This document shows positions 1 through 9,552 of a stretch of 64,000 bases of DNA, one piece after another; within the stretch, counting starts at the first letter, position 1; the number at the start of each line of letters is the position of its first letter. Both the position numbers and the translations under genes were made by a program. The stretch comes from Dichetophora obliterata. Taxonomy: Eukaryota > Arthropoda > Insecta > Diptera > Sciomyzidae. The stretch is taken from contig OY986438.1 of the NCBI GenBank assembly GCA_963920525.1, positions 99,683,349-99,747,348 on the forward strand, in the 5' to 3' direction. The notes below the pieces were generated by a model. That model made no database searches. It was not told where the DNA came from and saw only the letters and a list, made by a program, of their open reading frames with translations.

Positions 1-2240
1 CGACAGAATTCGAATATTCAAATCATACCCGAGTGTCGTGTAAAAAAATAAAATGTGTAAAAAAATTCAATAAAATATGTAAAAAAATTCGGCTCATTAG
101 CATATTTTCGGGTATAAGTACATTCTCATATCCAAGAGCGGCGTGACCCGAACTACTTCGAGCCGTTTACAATGAGTGCGTTGAGTAGGTTTACTACAAA
201 AGCGCTCGATCCGAATGTATTTTGAGTGTACTCTGAGTACTGCTCCTTCTCTGACAACGTCTCTTAGCGTTAATTAGTAAAAGTTAAGGCTTTTATTGAA
301 ATAAAATTATACTAAAAATGCAAACTAATATTTGGATTGCCTTATTTCAATTTTTTTTTAAATTTTAAAATTTCAGTGTTTTGTAATTGATTTCAACGCA
401 CAATAGATCGCGGCTGCTGGTTAATTGTTTGAATGTTTGTTTTTTTGTATGCACTTTTCGTAAGCACTTGTCTGCAGGCCAAGTACCCAGTGGGCAATTC
501 AGTCAGGCCTCTTGAAAAAAAGGCAGGTATTAACTGCTTCTTTTGGCATCAACACACCTCACAACATCACTGCATCGATGAGGGCTTCTCTAAGGCCTAC
601 CTGTTAAAAGGAAGGCAAGATGTTTTCGTTATTTCTCTGTGATGTGTATGTGAGTTGAAAGTTCTGTGTTTTTGTTTATTGATTTTAAGGTTTAAATGTT
701 ATTATAGAACAAACTAAAATATATACTAAAATCGAAGTAAGTTTCTTATTTTCTATATGCCTTAAAAAGGTTTATTGATTACTTGCATACTGAAAACTTT
801 TAAAAAATGTCAGTTCTTAAAAGGAACTCTGCTTTTATTAAATAATTGAGTTGAATTAGCTATTCCAGACAAAATAATAAATAAAGCGTTGTTAAAGAGG
901 TACAATGTAGTATATAATAACTAATAACTTTTGATAATTTCATGGGTTTTTTCGCTAATAACTGCCTTCGAAAATATTTTATATCAAAAGTAAGGTTTAT
1001 CCCCTTTAAAGAATATTTAAGGACACACTATATGGCAGAATCAAAATATTGCGTGATTTTAGTAATATATATTTACATCAACTCATAGCGGAAAGATAAC
1101 ATTTCCTATAATATCTCTCATATGAAAAAAAAAAAAATAATGTTATCTATTATTTTATAACCGATATACTCTTAAATCTCATAAACACCCATATTTATAA
1201 TAATACATATCGGGTTTTATGTTTATCTTTTTAGCCCTTTACAATTTTCTCTTAACAAAACTCCTCAAAGTATTCACCTTTAAGTTAATAGCCACTAATT
1301 ATTGGATCCAAGAAATTATCTTTAAGGAATTTATTTTTAGAATTATTATTTTGCATGTATTTAAATTTATTTTCTAATCAAATAATTATCCCATTATTAT
1401 AACTTCCGAAATATTACTTCTATATAATCCTAAGGGCAGAGTTTTAAGAAGTTGAATTTAATTTATTAACCTTAAAAAGATAATCATAATGTGATGTACG
1501 TAAAAGATAATCATGCGTCAAATTGACGCATAAGTTTTAATTAGCTACAACGTCAAGCCTTATTTATTGATTTGAATAAACCAAAAATTTTTATATATGT
1601 ACACATAGGTATAGTAATAAATATTACAATTTATTTATTCAATAAAAAAAAACAAAAGCTTCAAACATCTTCTAAAAGTAACAAAAATAGTTCGTACACG
1701 CATGTGTAAATTTTACGCATATTATCTTTCTAGGGCAAAATAAATGAATTTATCCCTAATAAATATTTTTACATAAACAACATTTAATAAGCCCTACTTA
1801 ATCTCTTTCAAGTATTACTGGCCTTTCTGCTCTTAACGGCTTCATTCTCTGGAATGTAGCTCCATTTGTAGCTCCTCTTTCAGATACTGTAAATTGAAGT
1901 CTGTAATTAATTTGCTTGTTGGTTGGAGTATGTATGGGGCATATCTGTTAAGATTAAAAAAAAAAAATCTAAAAAGAAAAACCACATGGTCAAAAACCCC
2001 ACTGTGCAGCGTTGCATTTTTTAGTTTTAACTAAATATAAGGAAAAGAAACTGAAGTGAGTGGGTCAAATGAGTCTAGTCTTCATTTGAATTTTTGCCAG
2101 CTCTTCATTTTATGTAAAGTAGAACATATAAATTTTAACAGAAACAAAAAATTCGAACAGTTCTACGATTTGGGTCATTATTTTACATTTAGCAGTATAT
2201 TTTACAGTATATTTTACGTATAAAGTTGTCAAGATTTTCT
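1..2240. other. No recognisable gene
   Basis: AT-rich sequence with many homopolymer A and T runs and short open frames only. The longest frame, near 433-642 on the plus strand, shows no domain that I recognise and has no supporting context. I see no RNA gene, clear inverted repeat or LINE/transposase similarity. It may be host intergenic or intronic DNA. Confidence 0.5.
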
Positions 2241-2252
2241 TTTCTTCTCAGA

Positions 2253-2470
2253 CACAATGCCAAATTGGAATACTTTAAAGACATTCAAACGTAGACTTTA
2301 TCTTAAAAAATTTGGATTTGATCTTGTTCAGGAATTAATTCGACGTAGAGAAAGAATGACAAGAACTCAAACGTCTGCAGATGTTGTCCGATAAACAAGA
2401 AGTCTAGCAACTCTATACTTTTGCAAATCCTGCACAAAAAAAAAGTCAGCCAACGAGCTTTATGTAAATT
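2253..2470 (+). pseudogene. Possible transposase C-terminal scrap (piggyBac-like?)
   Basis: A frame opening with ATG at about 2257 reads a basic, arginine-rich peptide (FKRRLYLKKFGF, ELIRRRERMTRTQT). It is broken by one stop and followed by Cys-x2-Cys and a further Cys (FCKSCTKK, then VNC). A basic stretch followed by a small cysteine cluster is how piggyBac-type transposases end, and that is the only reason for the name. It lies directly upstream of LINE A in the same orientation and could also be a piece of something else. Weak call, inferred from residue pattern alone. Confidence 0.2.
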
Positions 2471-2499
2471 GTAAAATGCATTTTTAAAATGGGCTCTTT

Positions 2500-3615
2500 A
2501 GCAAAGTAAGTGCGGAAGTACTGACAAATTTTCCCATTTCATACAAGCAATAAAACGGTGTTGCAAGGAGTGTGCAAGGCCTATAAAAATCTAACGCAGG
2601 TCTGCTAGAAGGTCTTCGGACTCCTACAATTGCCCACTGGGTATTAGCTGTTAGGAACTCCTTTGGTAGTTCCATTATTGATATTCCCTGCTCTTCTAAT
2701 ATCGAACTTGTATACAATAAAGTTGTACATTGTAATTCTAATGTATATGTTATCAATGCTTATGTTCCTCCAAAGAGCAGTGTGGAAATTTATGCAAGCC
2801 TTGCGGATTGCATAGAATACGTTATAAATATTCTTGACGTTAGTAACTACATTTTATTGTGTGGTGATCTTACTCTGCCTGACTTGAAATGGAAATCTTC
2901 AGACGATGATACATATTTTTGTGCATTTAATACAAAAACACGCCAAGAGCACATATTTGTTGATAATTCTGACTTACAACAAGTAAGTTGTATTTATAAT
3001 AGTCGTGAAAGACTTCTTGACCTGGTCTTAACTACAGACTGTAACAACGTGATTGTCAAGAGGGCCCTGCATGCTCTAACTTCTATTGATGACTATTATC
3101 CACCACTGAGCATATATTACAAGTCCGACAGAGAAAATATAGTGTTCCAAATTTATCTATTGATTTATGAATTCAATTTTAAAAATAGCTGGCTTTTTGA
3201 AGTTGAAACATCTACTTCATAGTAAACTTAATGTTATTTTAGAATATTTTAATGGTAATAATCTTGAAGATTCAATTTATTTTTTTTTTTATATGGAAAT
3301 CTTTACTGTTTTCTGAGTTCCTGCAGCAAAGCCTCAAATTTGCGAAAAATTGTGCTAACCCTTGGTACACAAGGGAATTAAATACTTCTCGCAACGACAG
3401 GAATAGGGCATGGAAAAAATATGTCTTGAGCTTAGACGTAATTGACCTAGAAATCTACAAGCATTTGTTTCTGGATTTTGAAAGTTGCTAAGCTACCTTG
3501 TATCACATTTATTTAGACAGTATTAAGCTGAGAATATTGTCTGATCCAAAGAAGTAATGGGATTTCATAAACACAAAGAAAAAATACGATGGATTCCCTT
3601 CATAATTTTAAACTC
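2500..3615 (+). pseudogene. LINE A, 5' piece: endonuclease region (Jockey-like)
   Basis: This is the first of three pieces of one decayed non-LTR retrotransposon. Around 2640-3220 the plus strand encodes an exonuclease-endonuclease-phosphatase type domain. VINAYVPPKSS matches the 'YIPP' block and LLCGDLTLPDLKW matches the GDFNLPDIKW block, although the Asn of GDFN is lost. A block near 3350-3480 (NPWYTRELNTSRNDRNRAWKK) is the usual linker between endonuclease and reverse transcriptase. The reading continues as WDFINTKKKYDGFP at about 3560-3600 and is then cut by the insertion that starts at 3619. After that insertion the protein resumes in the same sense at 6219. Stops and frameshifts show that it is dead. 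The closest relative in the window is the intact LINE at 24.8-29.0 kb, which shares the same blocks. Confidence 0.8.
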
Positions 3616-4213
3616 CTGTAGCTCGTTCCTGTAACAAATTCGGCAAGTTACCGATTTGTGTGACGTCACGCGTTATCGATCCCTAGTTACCGATTTCGTG
3701 ACAGCTAATGTTTGTGTACGTTGAAATCGGTAAAAGTCGGTCCGTGATGAAAAAGAACACAAATCGAGAAGAAACGTTGCGAAATCGAGTTAAATGGCAA
3801 GCAGCTGTCTACTTGCACTTATTTTATTATATGTACGCTTAAATTTTATAATAAAAAGGTGATGGTCTTGTTAATAAAAAGTGAGTATTTGATTATTTAT
3901 ATGTGTTATAATGTTTGCGAAAATAATCAACTATTATGAATGTAAATAATTTGGCAATAACACCGTGTTATACACATTCTGTCCTATGCACCAAATTTAC
4001 TTTTTCGGAAAGGGGATAAAAAATAAAAATACACGTGTATCGGCGATTTTCATGTACACATCAGAATTATTTTTTGAGGGGTTTGAAGCATATATATATT
4101 TTTTTTAATGGTTATCGTTTTTTTTAAGGTTTCAGTTCGTTAAAAAAACAATTTTTTTTATTACTTTTGTTTTATAAAAATAAAGAATTGTTACATTAAA
4201 AATTTTAATGTTT

Positions 4214-4924
4214 TTAAAGAAATTTAGGCCTTTTATTTTTGCGGTTGTCATATGGAATAGTGCTACCTCGATCACGAGCGGCTGTTATTTTAAAATCAGC
4301 CGCCACTATATTCCACTGCTTAAAGCGTGATGCAAAGAGTTCTGCTGTTCTCCTCGACAAATTTCCGTCTCGTACGAGGTCGTTGAAGTCGGCTTGCGTT
4401 ATAAAATGCGGCATTGCAGTCCCAATTTCACTGGGTGTTGCCACAAATTCCGATACTTGTGGAGTCTCGCATCTCGCATTCGATGGAAGAAAAGTTGATA
4501 GCAGTTTTGGTACAACTGTTGATTCTGCATCGCTTATTTCGGGAACATTATCAAAAATCTCCCCTGAAGCCGCTACACGGTCTTCTGGTGAGTATAGAAC
4601 TGCTGGAATTACCGATTCTACATTAGCGTAGCGAATTTTGTTGCGGTGAATGTATTGGTACCCTTTTGTTTGAGCAAAAGTTACACAAAAGTAGCACAAT
4701 TCATTGCAGTGCTCCGTGCGTGGTAGCCAAATTGTTGGTACAGCGTACTTTATTGTTGACCTTCCATCAGTAAACTTGCACAAATTTCTGTAGCACATGA
4801 CTTCCGGAGTATACCACAAGTAAGGAACATAAGCAGTCTTAAATATTTTCTGAAACGAATTCACTACTGTTTTAGTAATATTTTTGAAATTTTTATTGGT
4901 GCGAATAAGCCACAAACGTAACAA
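4214..4924 (-). CDS. Uncharacterised transposon-borne protein, N-terminal part (236 codons)
   Basis: Open frame inside the 2.6 kb long-TIR element, on the opposite strand to the LINE it interrupts. The N-terminal part has scattered Cys and His (MCYRNLCKF, TEHCNELCYFC, YQYIHRNK), suggesting a zinc-binding module at about residues 44-95. An acidic linker with SPEDR and PEISDAES follows. The conserved-looking block HFITQADFNDLVRDGNLSRR...ELFASRFKQWN is at about residues 170-205. From memory, a 'FNDLVRDLNLSK..AELLASRLKEWN' block occurs in a widespread, multicopy, unnamed protein family of arthropods and other animals. In those proteins a much longer C-terminal part follows, and it is missing here: the frame runs into a lysine-rich end. 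I infer the truncated 5' portion of a transposase or accessory gene. No catalytic residues are visible. The first methionine is taken as start only because it opens the frame. Confidence 0.5.
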   Translation of the reverse strand: MLRLWLIRTNKNFKNITKTVVNSFQKIFKTAYVPYLWYTPEVMCYRNLCKFTDGRSTIKYAVPTIWLPRTEHCNELCYFCVTFAQTKGYQYIHRNKIRYANVESVIPAVLYSPEDRVAASGEIFDNVPEISDAESTVVPKLLSTFLPSNARCETPQVSEFVATPSEIGTAMPHFITQADFNDLVRDGNLSRRTAELFASRFKQWNIVAADFKITAARDRGSTIPYDNRKNKRPKFL

Positions 4925-5034
4925 AAGTTATTTCGCGTCGGCCACTGCATTTTTTTCAGATGAAATATATAGAAATACGTTTTCGCACAACAGAACTTAA
5001 AACAATATTGCAATTCCTTATTTCATCTGTCAGA

Positions 5035-5175
5035 AGGGGCCCTCAAACGATACTACATGTCCATCAAACCTGTCAAGTCATCACACATGTAGTATCGTTC
5101 GTGTGCAAGAAATCAAGGCGGATGGACATGCCCGATGGAAGTTGGATGGACATGTATTATCGTTTGAGGGCCCCT
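5035..5175. mobile_element. 141 bp MITE with about 30 bp inverted ends, nested in the long-TIR element
   Basis: AGGGGCCCTCAAACGATACT begins at 5035, and the complementary GTTTGAGGGCCCCT closes the element at 5175. The arms match over about 30 bases with one difference. AGA on both sides (5032-5034, 5176-5178) looks like a 3-bp target duplication. Part of the arm motif (CATGTAGTATCGTT) also recurs internally near 5083-5100. No coding capacity. Confidence 0.75.
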
Positions 5176-6218
5176 AGACCAGTTGTAAGTGTTGTAAAAG
5201 TCAAAAACTGTTTAGTGTTAGAAGGTTACTATTGATTAACTACAACTATATCGAGTAGGATGGGTCAAAAAACATTTTTGTTTTCCTAACGCTTTAGTAG
5301 TTTAAAAATTTGGAGTCCCTTCAAGGTATGCTAAGAAAAGTGAAAAAATATTTTTTTTTCAAAAATAATAAAAATTAGGGAAAATCTGAGAATTGATAAA
5401 AAATGTTTTTAAAAAATTTGACGTGCTACAGACATTTCCACGAGTCTGCCTGCAAAAAATCAGCTCGATTAGAGCACTGAAAAAGGGTTAAAAATCGGTC
5501 CAAAGGCTTCCACACAGGCCACTACGAGCTTTATACTTCAAACTTAAAAAAAAAAATTCTGACGTGTACATGAAAATCGACGATACACGTGTATTTTTAT
5601 TTTTTCCCCTCTTTCCGAATATGTGCATTTGGTTCATAGGACAGAAAAAATTTATTTTTTGTAACACCGTGTAAGTGATGTGTAATATAAACTTAGCAAA
5701 TATTTGCAACCGGGTTCTTTTGCATTGCTCTAACAAATATTTTGTTTTTTAAACTTCCTTCTTTTATGTAGATGGGCATTCTTTTTAAATCGCATTACCT
5801 TGAAAGTTAAAACGTTTTAAAACAAAAACAGTACTATAATCAGAATATTACATTAAAAAAATGTAACTTAAAAAAAGTACCCGTTTTAGAATATTAATTG
5901 CGAGTACTTGATATTTAATATATACACAACATTACTGTCATTTATACAAATCGGTAGAATTCTCACTTGCCGCAGAGTGAGTGAGAAAACATGAACTTTT
6001 ATCGATTCACTTTTCTTACACAAACACTTTTTTTAAAGATTCTATTGAAGTGAAATCGGAACATGTGACAACTTATCGATTTGGAACAAACGAATAGAAC
6101 AGAAATAGATTCAGATTATTACACAAACAGTGTAGGTGAGCTTTACGTCAGAGTGATGTGAAATCGGTAACATGGATCGGTAACTGCGATCGTTACGAGT
6201 TACAAGAACGAGCTACTG

Positions 6219-6487
6219 ATGGGTTTACTGATGATACCGTCATAATTTGTGGCCTATTTGCTAATCTCTTTAAAGAGTTATTCTGTTCAGGCTCTTTTAA
6301 TCCTGATGAAGAGTGTTTTTAATATATGAACTCTACACCCAGGGTTTCGTTGGACTCTATATCTTCTAATTCAGAAAATATTTGAAAATATATTGGATTG
6401 ATCAAAGAAGATTTTAATGCTGGACCTGACGGAATTCCTGCCGCAGTGTTAACGCAATATGGTTGCGTTCTTAACCAACCACTGTCA
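6219..6487 (+). pseudogene. LINE A, middle piece: linker to start of reverse transcriptase
   Basis: Continuation of LINE A after the 2.6 kb insertion. The plus strand reads DGFTDDTVIICGLFANLFKELF, matching the segment just before the reverse transcriptase in the intact LINE at 24.8 kb (the 'DTVNLFADYF' block). It then reads NAGPDGIPAAVLTQYG, an RT motif 0/1 region, and CVLNQPLS, where the hAT-type MITE inserts at 6488. A frameshift lies near 6330-6390. Confidence 0.75.
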
Positions 6488-6750
6488 ATCGCGTCGGAAG
6501 CGAATTTCATCTGGGGGGGCAGTACAAATGGGGGGGCAGTACAAATGGTGGTGCAAAAAAAGTTCACCAAAATTTCTTCACATGAAACATGAAGAAGAGA
6601 GAAAGAAGAGGAAAATATATAATACAAAAATAATATCGTTGTAAAAAAACTGATATTTTGAATAACTTTTCCTTTTAAATTGTTTATCTAGCTAAAAAAG
6701 TGGGGGGGGGGCAACTGCCCACCTTGCCCCCCGCTTCCGACGCCAATGAC
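6488..6750. mobile_element. hAT-family MITE, deletion derivative of the element at 42.1-43.8 kb
   Basis: Terminal CGTCGGAAGCG and its complement lie just inside both ends. An 8-bp target duplication with small differences flanks it (CACTGTCA at 6480-6487, TACTGTCC at 6751-6758), the length expected for hAT. The left approx. 100 bases match the reverse complement of the right end of the hAT at 42089-43827 (the 'ATTTCATCTGGGGGG' and 'CAGTACAAATGG' motifs). The right approx. 110 bases match the reverse complement of its left end ('CTAGCTAAAAAAGTGGGGGG'). The interior of the parent, including the transposase, is gone. A 17-bp tandem duplication (GGGGGGCAGTACAAATG) sits near the left end. LINE A reads through in frame once the insertion and one duplication are removed. 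Confidence 0.85.
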
Positions 6751-6758
6751 TACTGTCC

Positions 6759-7290
6759 ATCTTATTCAATAAATCAATTAGGGAATGCAATTTTCCACTT
6801 TTTTGGAAAAAAAGTCATATTTATAAAAATGGTTGTATGAACGATATAAACAACTATAGGCGTATCGCTAAACTCTCATCGATTCCAAAACTTTTTAGGG
6901 GGCTCGTGTATGAACGTGTGAAGATTTATTGTGGGAAAGTCATAACAACTCGTCAGCATGGATTTGTTATTGGCAGATTCACTGTGTATAATCTCCTCGA
7001 TTTTACAACACTTTGCTTAAATTCAGTTTACTCAGGTAACCAGGTCGATTGTATTTACACTGATTTTAGTAAAGCATTTGATAAACTACCACACAAATTA
7101 ATTATATTTAAACTAAAGTTAATGAGTTTTCCACAATTTTTTGTAAGCTGAATACAATCGTATCTGACAGAGCAATCTTATCAAATACGATTTCGAGGTG
7201 TATTGTCTGCTGAATTTATTGCTGCATCAGATTTTCCTTAAAGTAGCCACCTTGGTCCACTTCGGTTTATTTTAGCCATTAATGATGTAA
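6759..7290 (+). pseudogene. LINE A, 3' piece: reverse transcriptase fingers and palm
   Basis: Third piece of LINE A. It reads LSILFNKSIRECNFPLFWKK, then NDINNYRRIAKLSSIPKLFRG (RT motif 2), HGFVIGRFTVYNLLDF, then the motif A block VDCIYTDFSKAFDKLPH containing the first catalytic aspartate. SHLGPLRFILAIND, the block that precedes the YADD motif, is at about 7245-7285. The element is then cut by the hAT relic starting at 7292, so the YADD box and C-terminus are absent here. Stops and at least two frameshifts make it inactive. Residues such as QHGF..GR.TV and the TDFSKAFDK block are very close to those in the intact LINE at 24.8 kb, so the two probably belong to one family or to sister families. 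Confidence 0.85.
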
Positions 7291-7291
7291 T

Positions 7292-8427
7292 CAGGGGCGG
7301 ATTTGGGGAGAGGCTAGGAGGGGCTGCAGCCCCCGGCCCCGAGCATGTAGGGGCCCTGCAGGCACTTTTTGTCAAAATGTCTAATTTGATTTTTTTAATG
7401 AATTTTTTGATCCACGAACAAAATTTGCATTTTCTTATGATATGAAAATCATACTTTATCGCGTGATAGTTTCGTGATAAAAATCAAAAATCCGAAACTC
7501 GGCATGAAGCTGTTGCTCTATGAAATAAATTAATAAAACTTCAAAACGCTTTCATGATAGTTTTCTGGAACCGAATTTCGAATCCCTTCAATACAACCAG
7601 CCAATAATTACAAAAAGTAGATATTGATTTGATAGCTGTAGCTATTGATGTTAGCTTCTCTTATCGAACATGTAACAGATTTGCGAAGTGAATTTTCAAG
7701 GTTTGAGAATAGTTCTAAGAACCTGAGTCAATTTGTTTGCCAAGACTATGAGAGAAAAATAAGTAAAAAAAGCAGCAACAAAAAAACAATCAATTTGACT
7801 GGTTCTGATAGATTCAAAATCGAAACTTTATTTTTTTAGTTGATAAGTTAGCAATATAATTGAGAAAAGAAGTGAAGCATATGGACACATAACAAACATA
7901 TTTGGATTTTTGTGCAAATCAATGGATATTGAAAACGAAGAATTAGAAGCGAGAGTAAAATCCCTTGTTGAAGTGTATCCAATGATATTCAAATTGAATT
8001 ACTCTGTGAGTTACATCAATTCATTCCGCTTATCTCTTGTGAGAGATATCAATCTATTAATAACAGAATTAATACACTAGTTCCATTAAAAATACTTAAT
8101 TGGATTGTGGTCTCAGACATGATCGACATTTTTCCAAATGTTTATATATATATAAGCTACCGATTGCTTGTAACAATAGCGGTATCAAAATTGCGAAGCT
8201 GAAAGGTCATTTTCAGTATTAAAAAGAATAAAAAATGTACACCGATCTTCTATGTTAGATGAACGTTTGTAGTCAGCTATGTATAGAAAATGATTTTTCG
8301 CAAACGATTAATTTTGACGAAATGATAGAAAGTTTTGCCACAGTTAAATCAAGAAAAATTCTTTTTAAATAAACAAAAGTTAATGAAACCAAATTTTGTT
8401 TTACTTTTGGACATAAATGTGTAAAAA
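7292..8427 (+). pseudogene. hAT transposon relic (ZMYM1/DUF4371-like), left end and dimerisation domain
   Basis: The left end CAGGGGCGGATTTGGGG, followed by GC-rich hairpin-prone sequence (GGGGCTGCAGCCCCCGG), is typical of hAT termini. Decayed coding sequence runs through about 7640-8370. The readable end is the C-terminal hAT dimerisation region: ERSFSVLKRIKNVHRSSM, then LDERL, then NFDEMIESFATVKSRK at about 8200-8370. Many stops and frameshifts occur, and the catalytic centre is not recognisable. No matching right terminus is visible, because the 3' end of LINE B begins at about 8428 and apparently replaces or displaces it. It differs in termini and sequence from the hAT at 42.1 kb. Confidence 0.7.
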
Positions 8428-8722
8428 TTATTTATTTATTTATTTTATTGATTCATGTGCAATTCAAAAGCCACAAGGGTCAATAAAGCAAATTACAAGC
8501 AGATAAAGCGAGTAAGAAACTTAAAACTAATAATAAAAAATTAATAACATTACATATAATTGAAAAATGAATATATATAATAAAGTTATTGTGTAATCTA
8601 TTCACACACTAAGCCCTCAACAATAAATATTGTTAAAGCCGGAAAAATATAGAAGTAGAAGTAGTAACTAGCCCATAGTATCTTAGTGATGGTTTTAAGT
8701 AAACGAAAAGCTAAAGTCCATT

Positions 8723-9490
8723 TTATGCAAGCGCTAAAAAGTTTAATTTAAATGCATTAGGCGCTAAGGAGAAAGATTTGAGACTTGGATGCAGTTTATT
8801 CCAGATTCTAGCAGTACGTATTAGAAATGATCGCTCGTATGATGACGTAGAGATTTTTGGAAACAGGATTTGTGGGTTTCTAGTCGATCGAGAAAACTTG
8901 AAGCTATTAACCAAGTAAGACTGCAGTTGGTTCTTAATAATTTTAAAAAAGAATAACATCAGTCTGCATTGAATAAAACTTAGAAAGGAGGACCCAAGAA
9001 ACTGTTGCGTGCAGGCGGAGACGTGATCACGTGGTCGTAAATTACACAAAAAACGAATTATCCTATTAAATAAAAGTATAATTTTCTTAACGTTATATGC
9101 AAGCGTACCAGAGAATACCTCAATATAGTACATTAAATTGGAAAGTAATAGGGAATGAACCAATTTGTGTTTGGCATGATAGGGCAACAGCAAATTAAGG
9201 CAATACAATTTTTTCAATATAAAATTTGTCTTCGAGCTCAGCCTATTAATATGTATGTCGAAGGATAATCGGTTATCTAAGTGAACCCCTAGGCAATTTA
9301 GCTCGTCAACAAAGATTATTCTACTGTCATCAATTTCCATACATAGGTCAATATTGGCGTTTCTCCGGTTAGTGAAAAGCATAGCTTTAGTTTTGTACGG
9401 ATTAATGTTGAAATAATTATTTTTCATCCAGTCACATACCCTTAGTATATTATAATTGATAACAGCTTCAAAAACATCCAAAAATTCCAT
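8723..9490 (-). pseudogene. LINE B ORF2, reverse transcriptase thumb and C-terminus
   Basis: 255 codons in a different frame from the upstream part. It starts just after the FADD box: the remnant 'QLLFKGD' precedes the methionine. Recognisable blocks are VCDWMKNNYFNINPYKTK, DELNCLGVHLDNRLSFDIHI, LYCLNLLLPYHAKHKLVHSLLLSNLMY, RIIRFLCNLRPRDHVSACTQQFL and the typical end RTARIWNKLHPSLKS. Together with the 492-codon frame it represents one ORF2 split by a stop and a frameshift around 9490-9552. Confidence 0.85.
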
Positions 9491-9552
9491 ATCACCTTTA
9501 AACAGTAGTTGTATATATCCGCGAAGATGAAAAGAGTGTAAGAATTATGATC

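Larger units (their letters stand above)
3619..6215. mobile_element. 2.6 kb DNA transposon with very long terminal inverted repeats
   Basis: Ends are TAGCTCGTTCCTGTAAC at 3619 and its near-perfect complement ending at 6215, flanked by a 3-bp target duplication CTG (3616-3618 and 6216-6218). Removing the element and one CTG rejoins LINE A in frame, which supports these boundaries. Inverted similarity extends far inward. The block at about 3960-4080, with CACGTGTAT and a 'gtcctatg' motif, recurs inverted at about 5555-5660, so the arms span several hundred bases imperfectly. The interior holds one long minus-strand frame (4214-4924) and a nested MITE (5035-5175). A 3-bp duplication is seen in PIF/Harbinger and CACTA elements, but CTG is not the TWA typical of Harbinger and the termini are not CACTA. 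I leave the superfamily open. The arms have diverged and the coding part is incomplete, so this copy is probably not autonomous. Confidence 0.8.

Noticed and set aside
433..642. 69-codon plus-strand frame near the window start
   Set aside because: No domain, no codon pattern or splice context, and a length expected by chance in this composition.
4239..4631. 130-codon plus-strand frame across the long-TIR element ORF
   Set aside because: It is antisense to the 236-codon frame, which has a recognisable block. This one has none.
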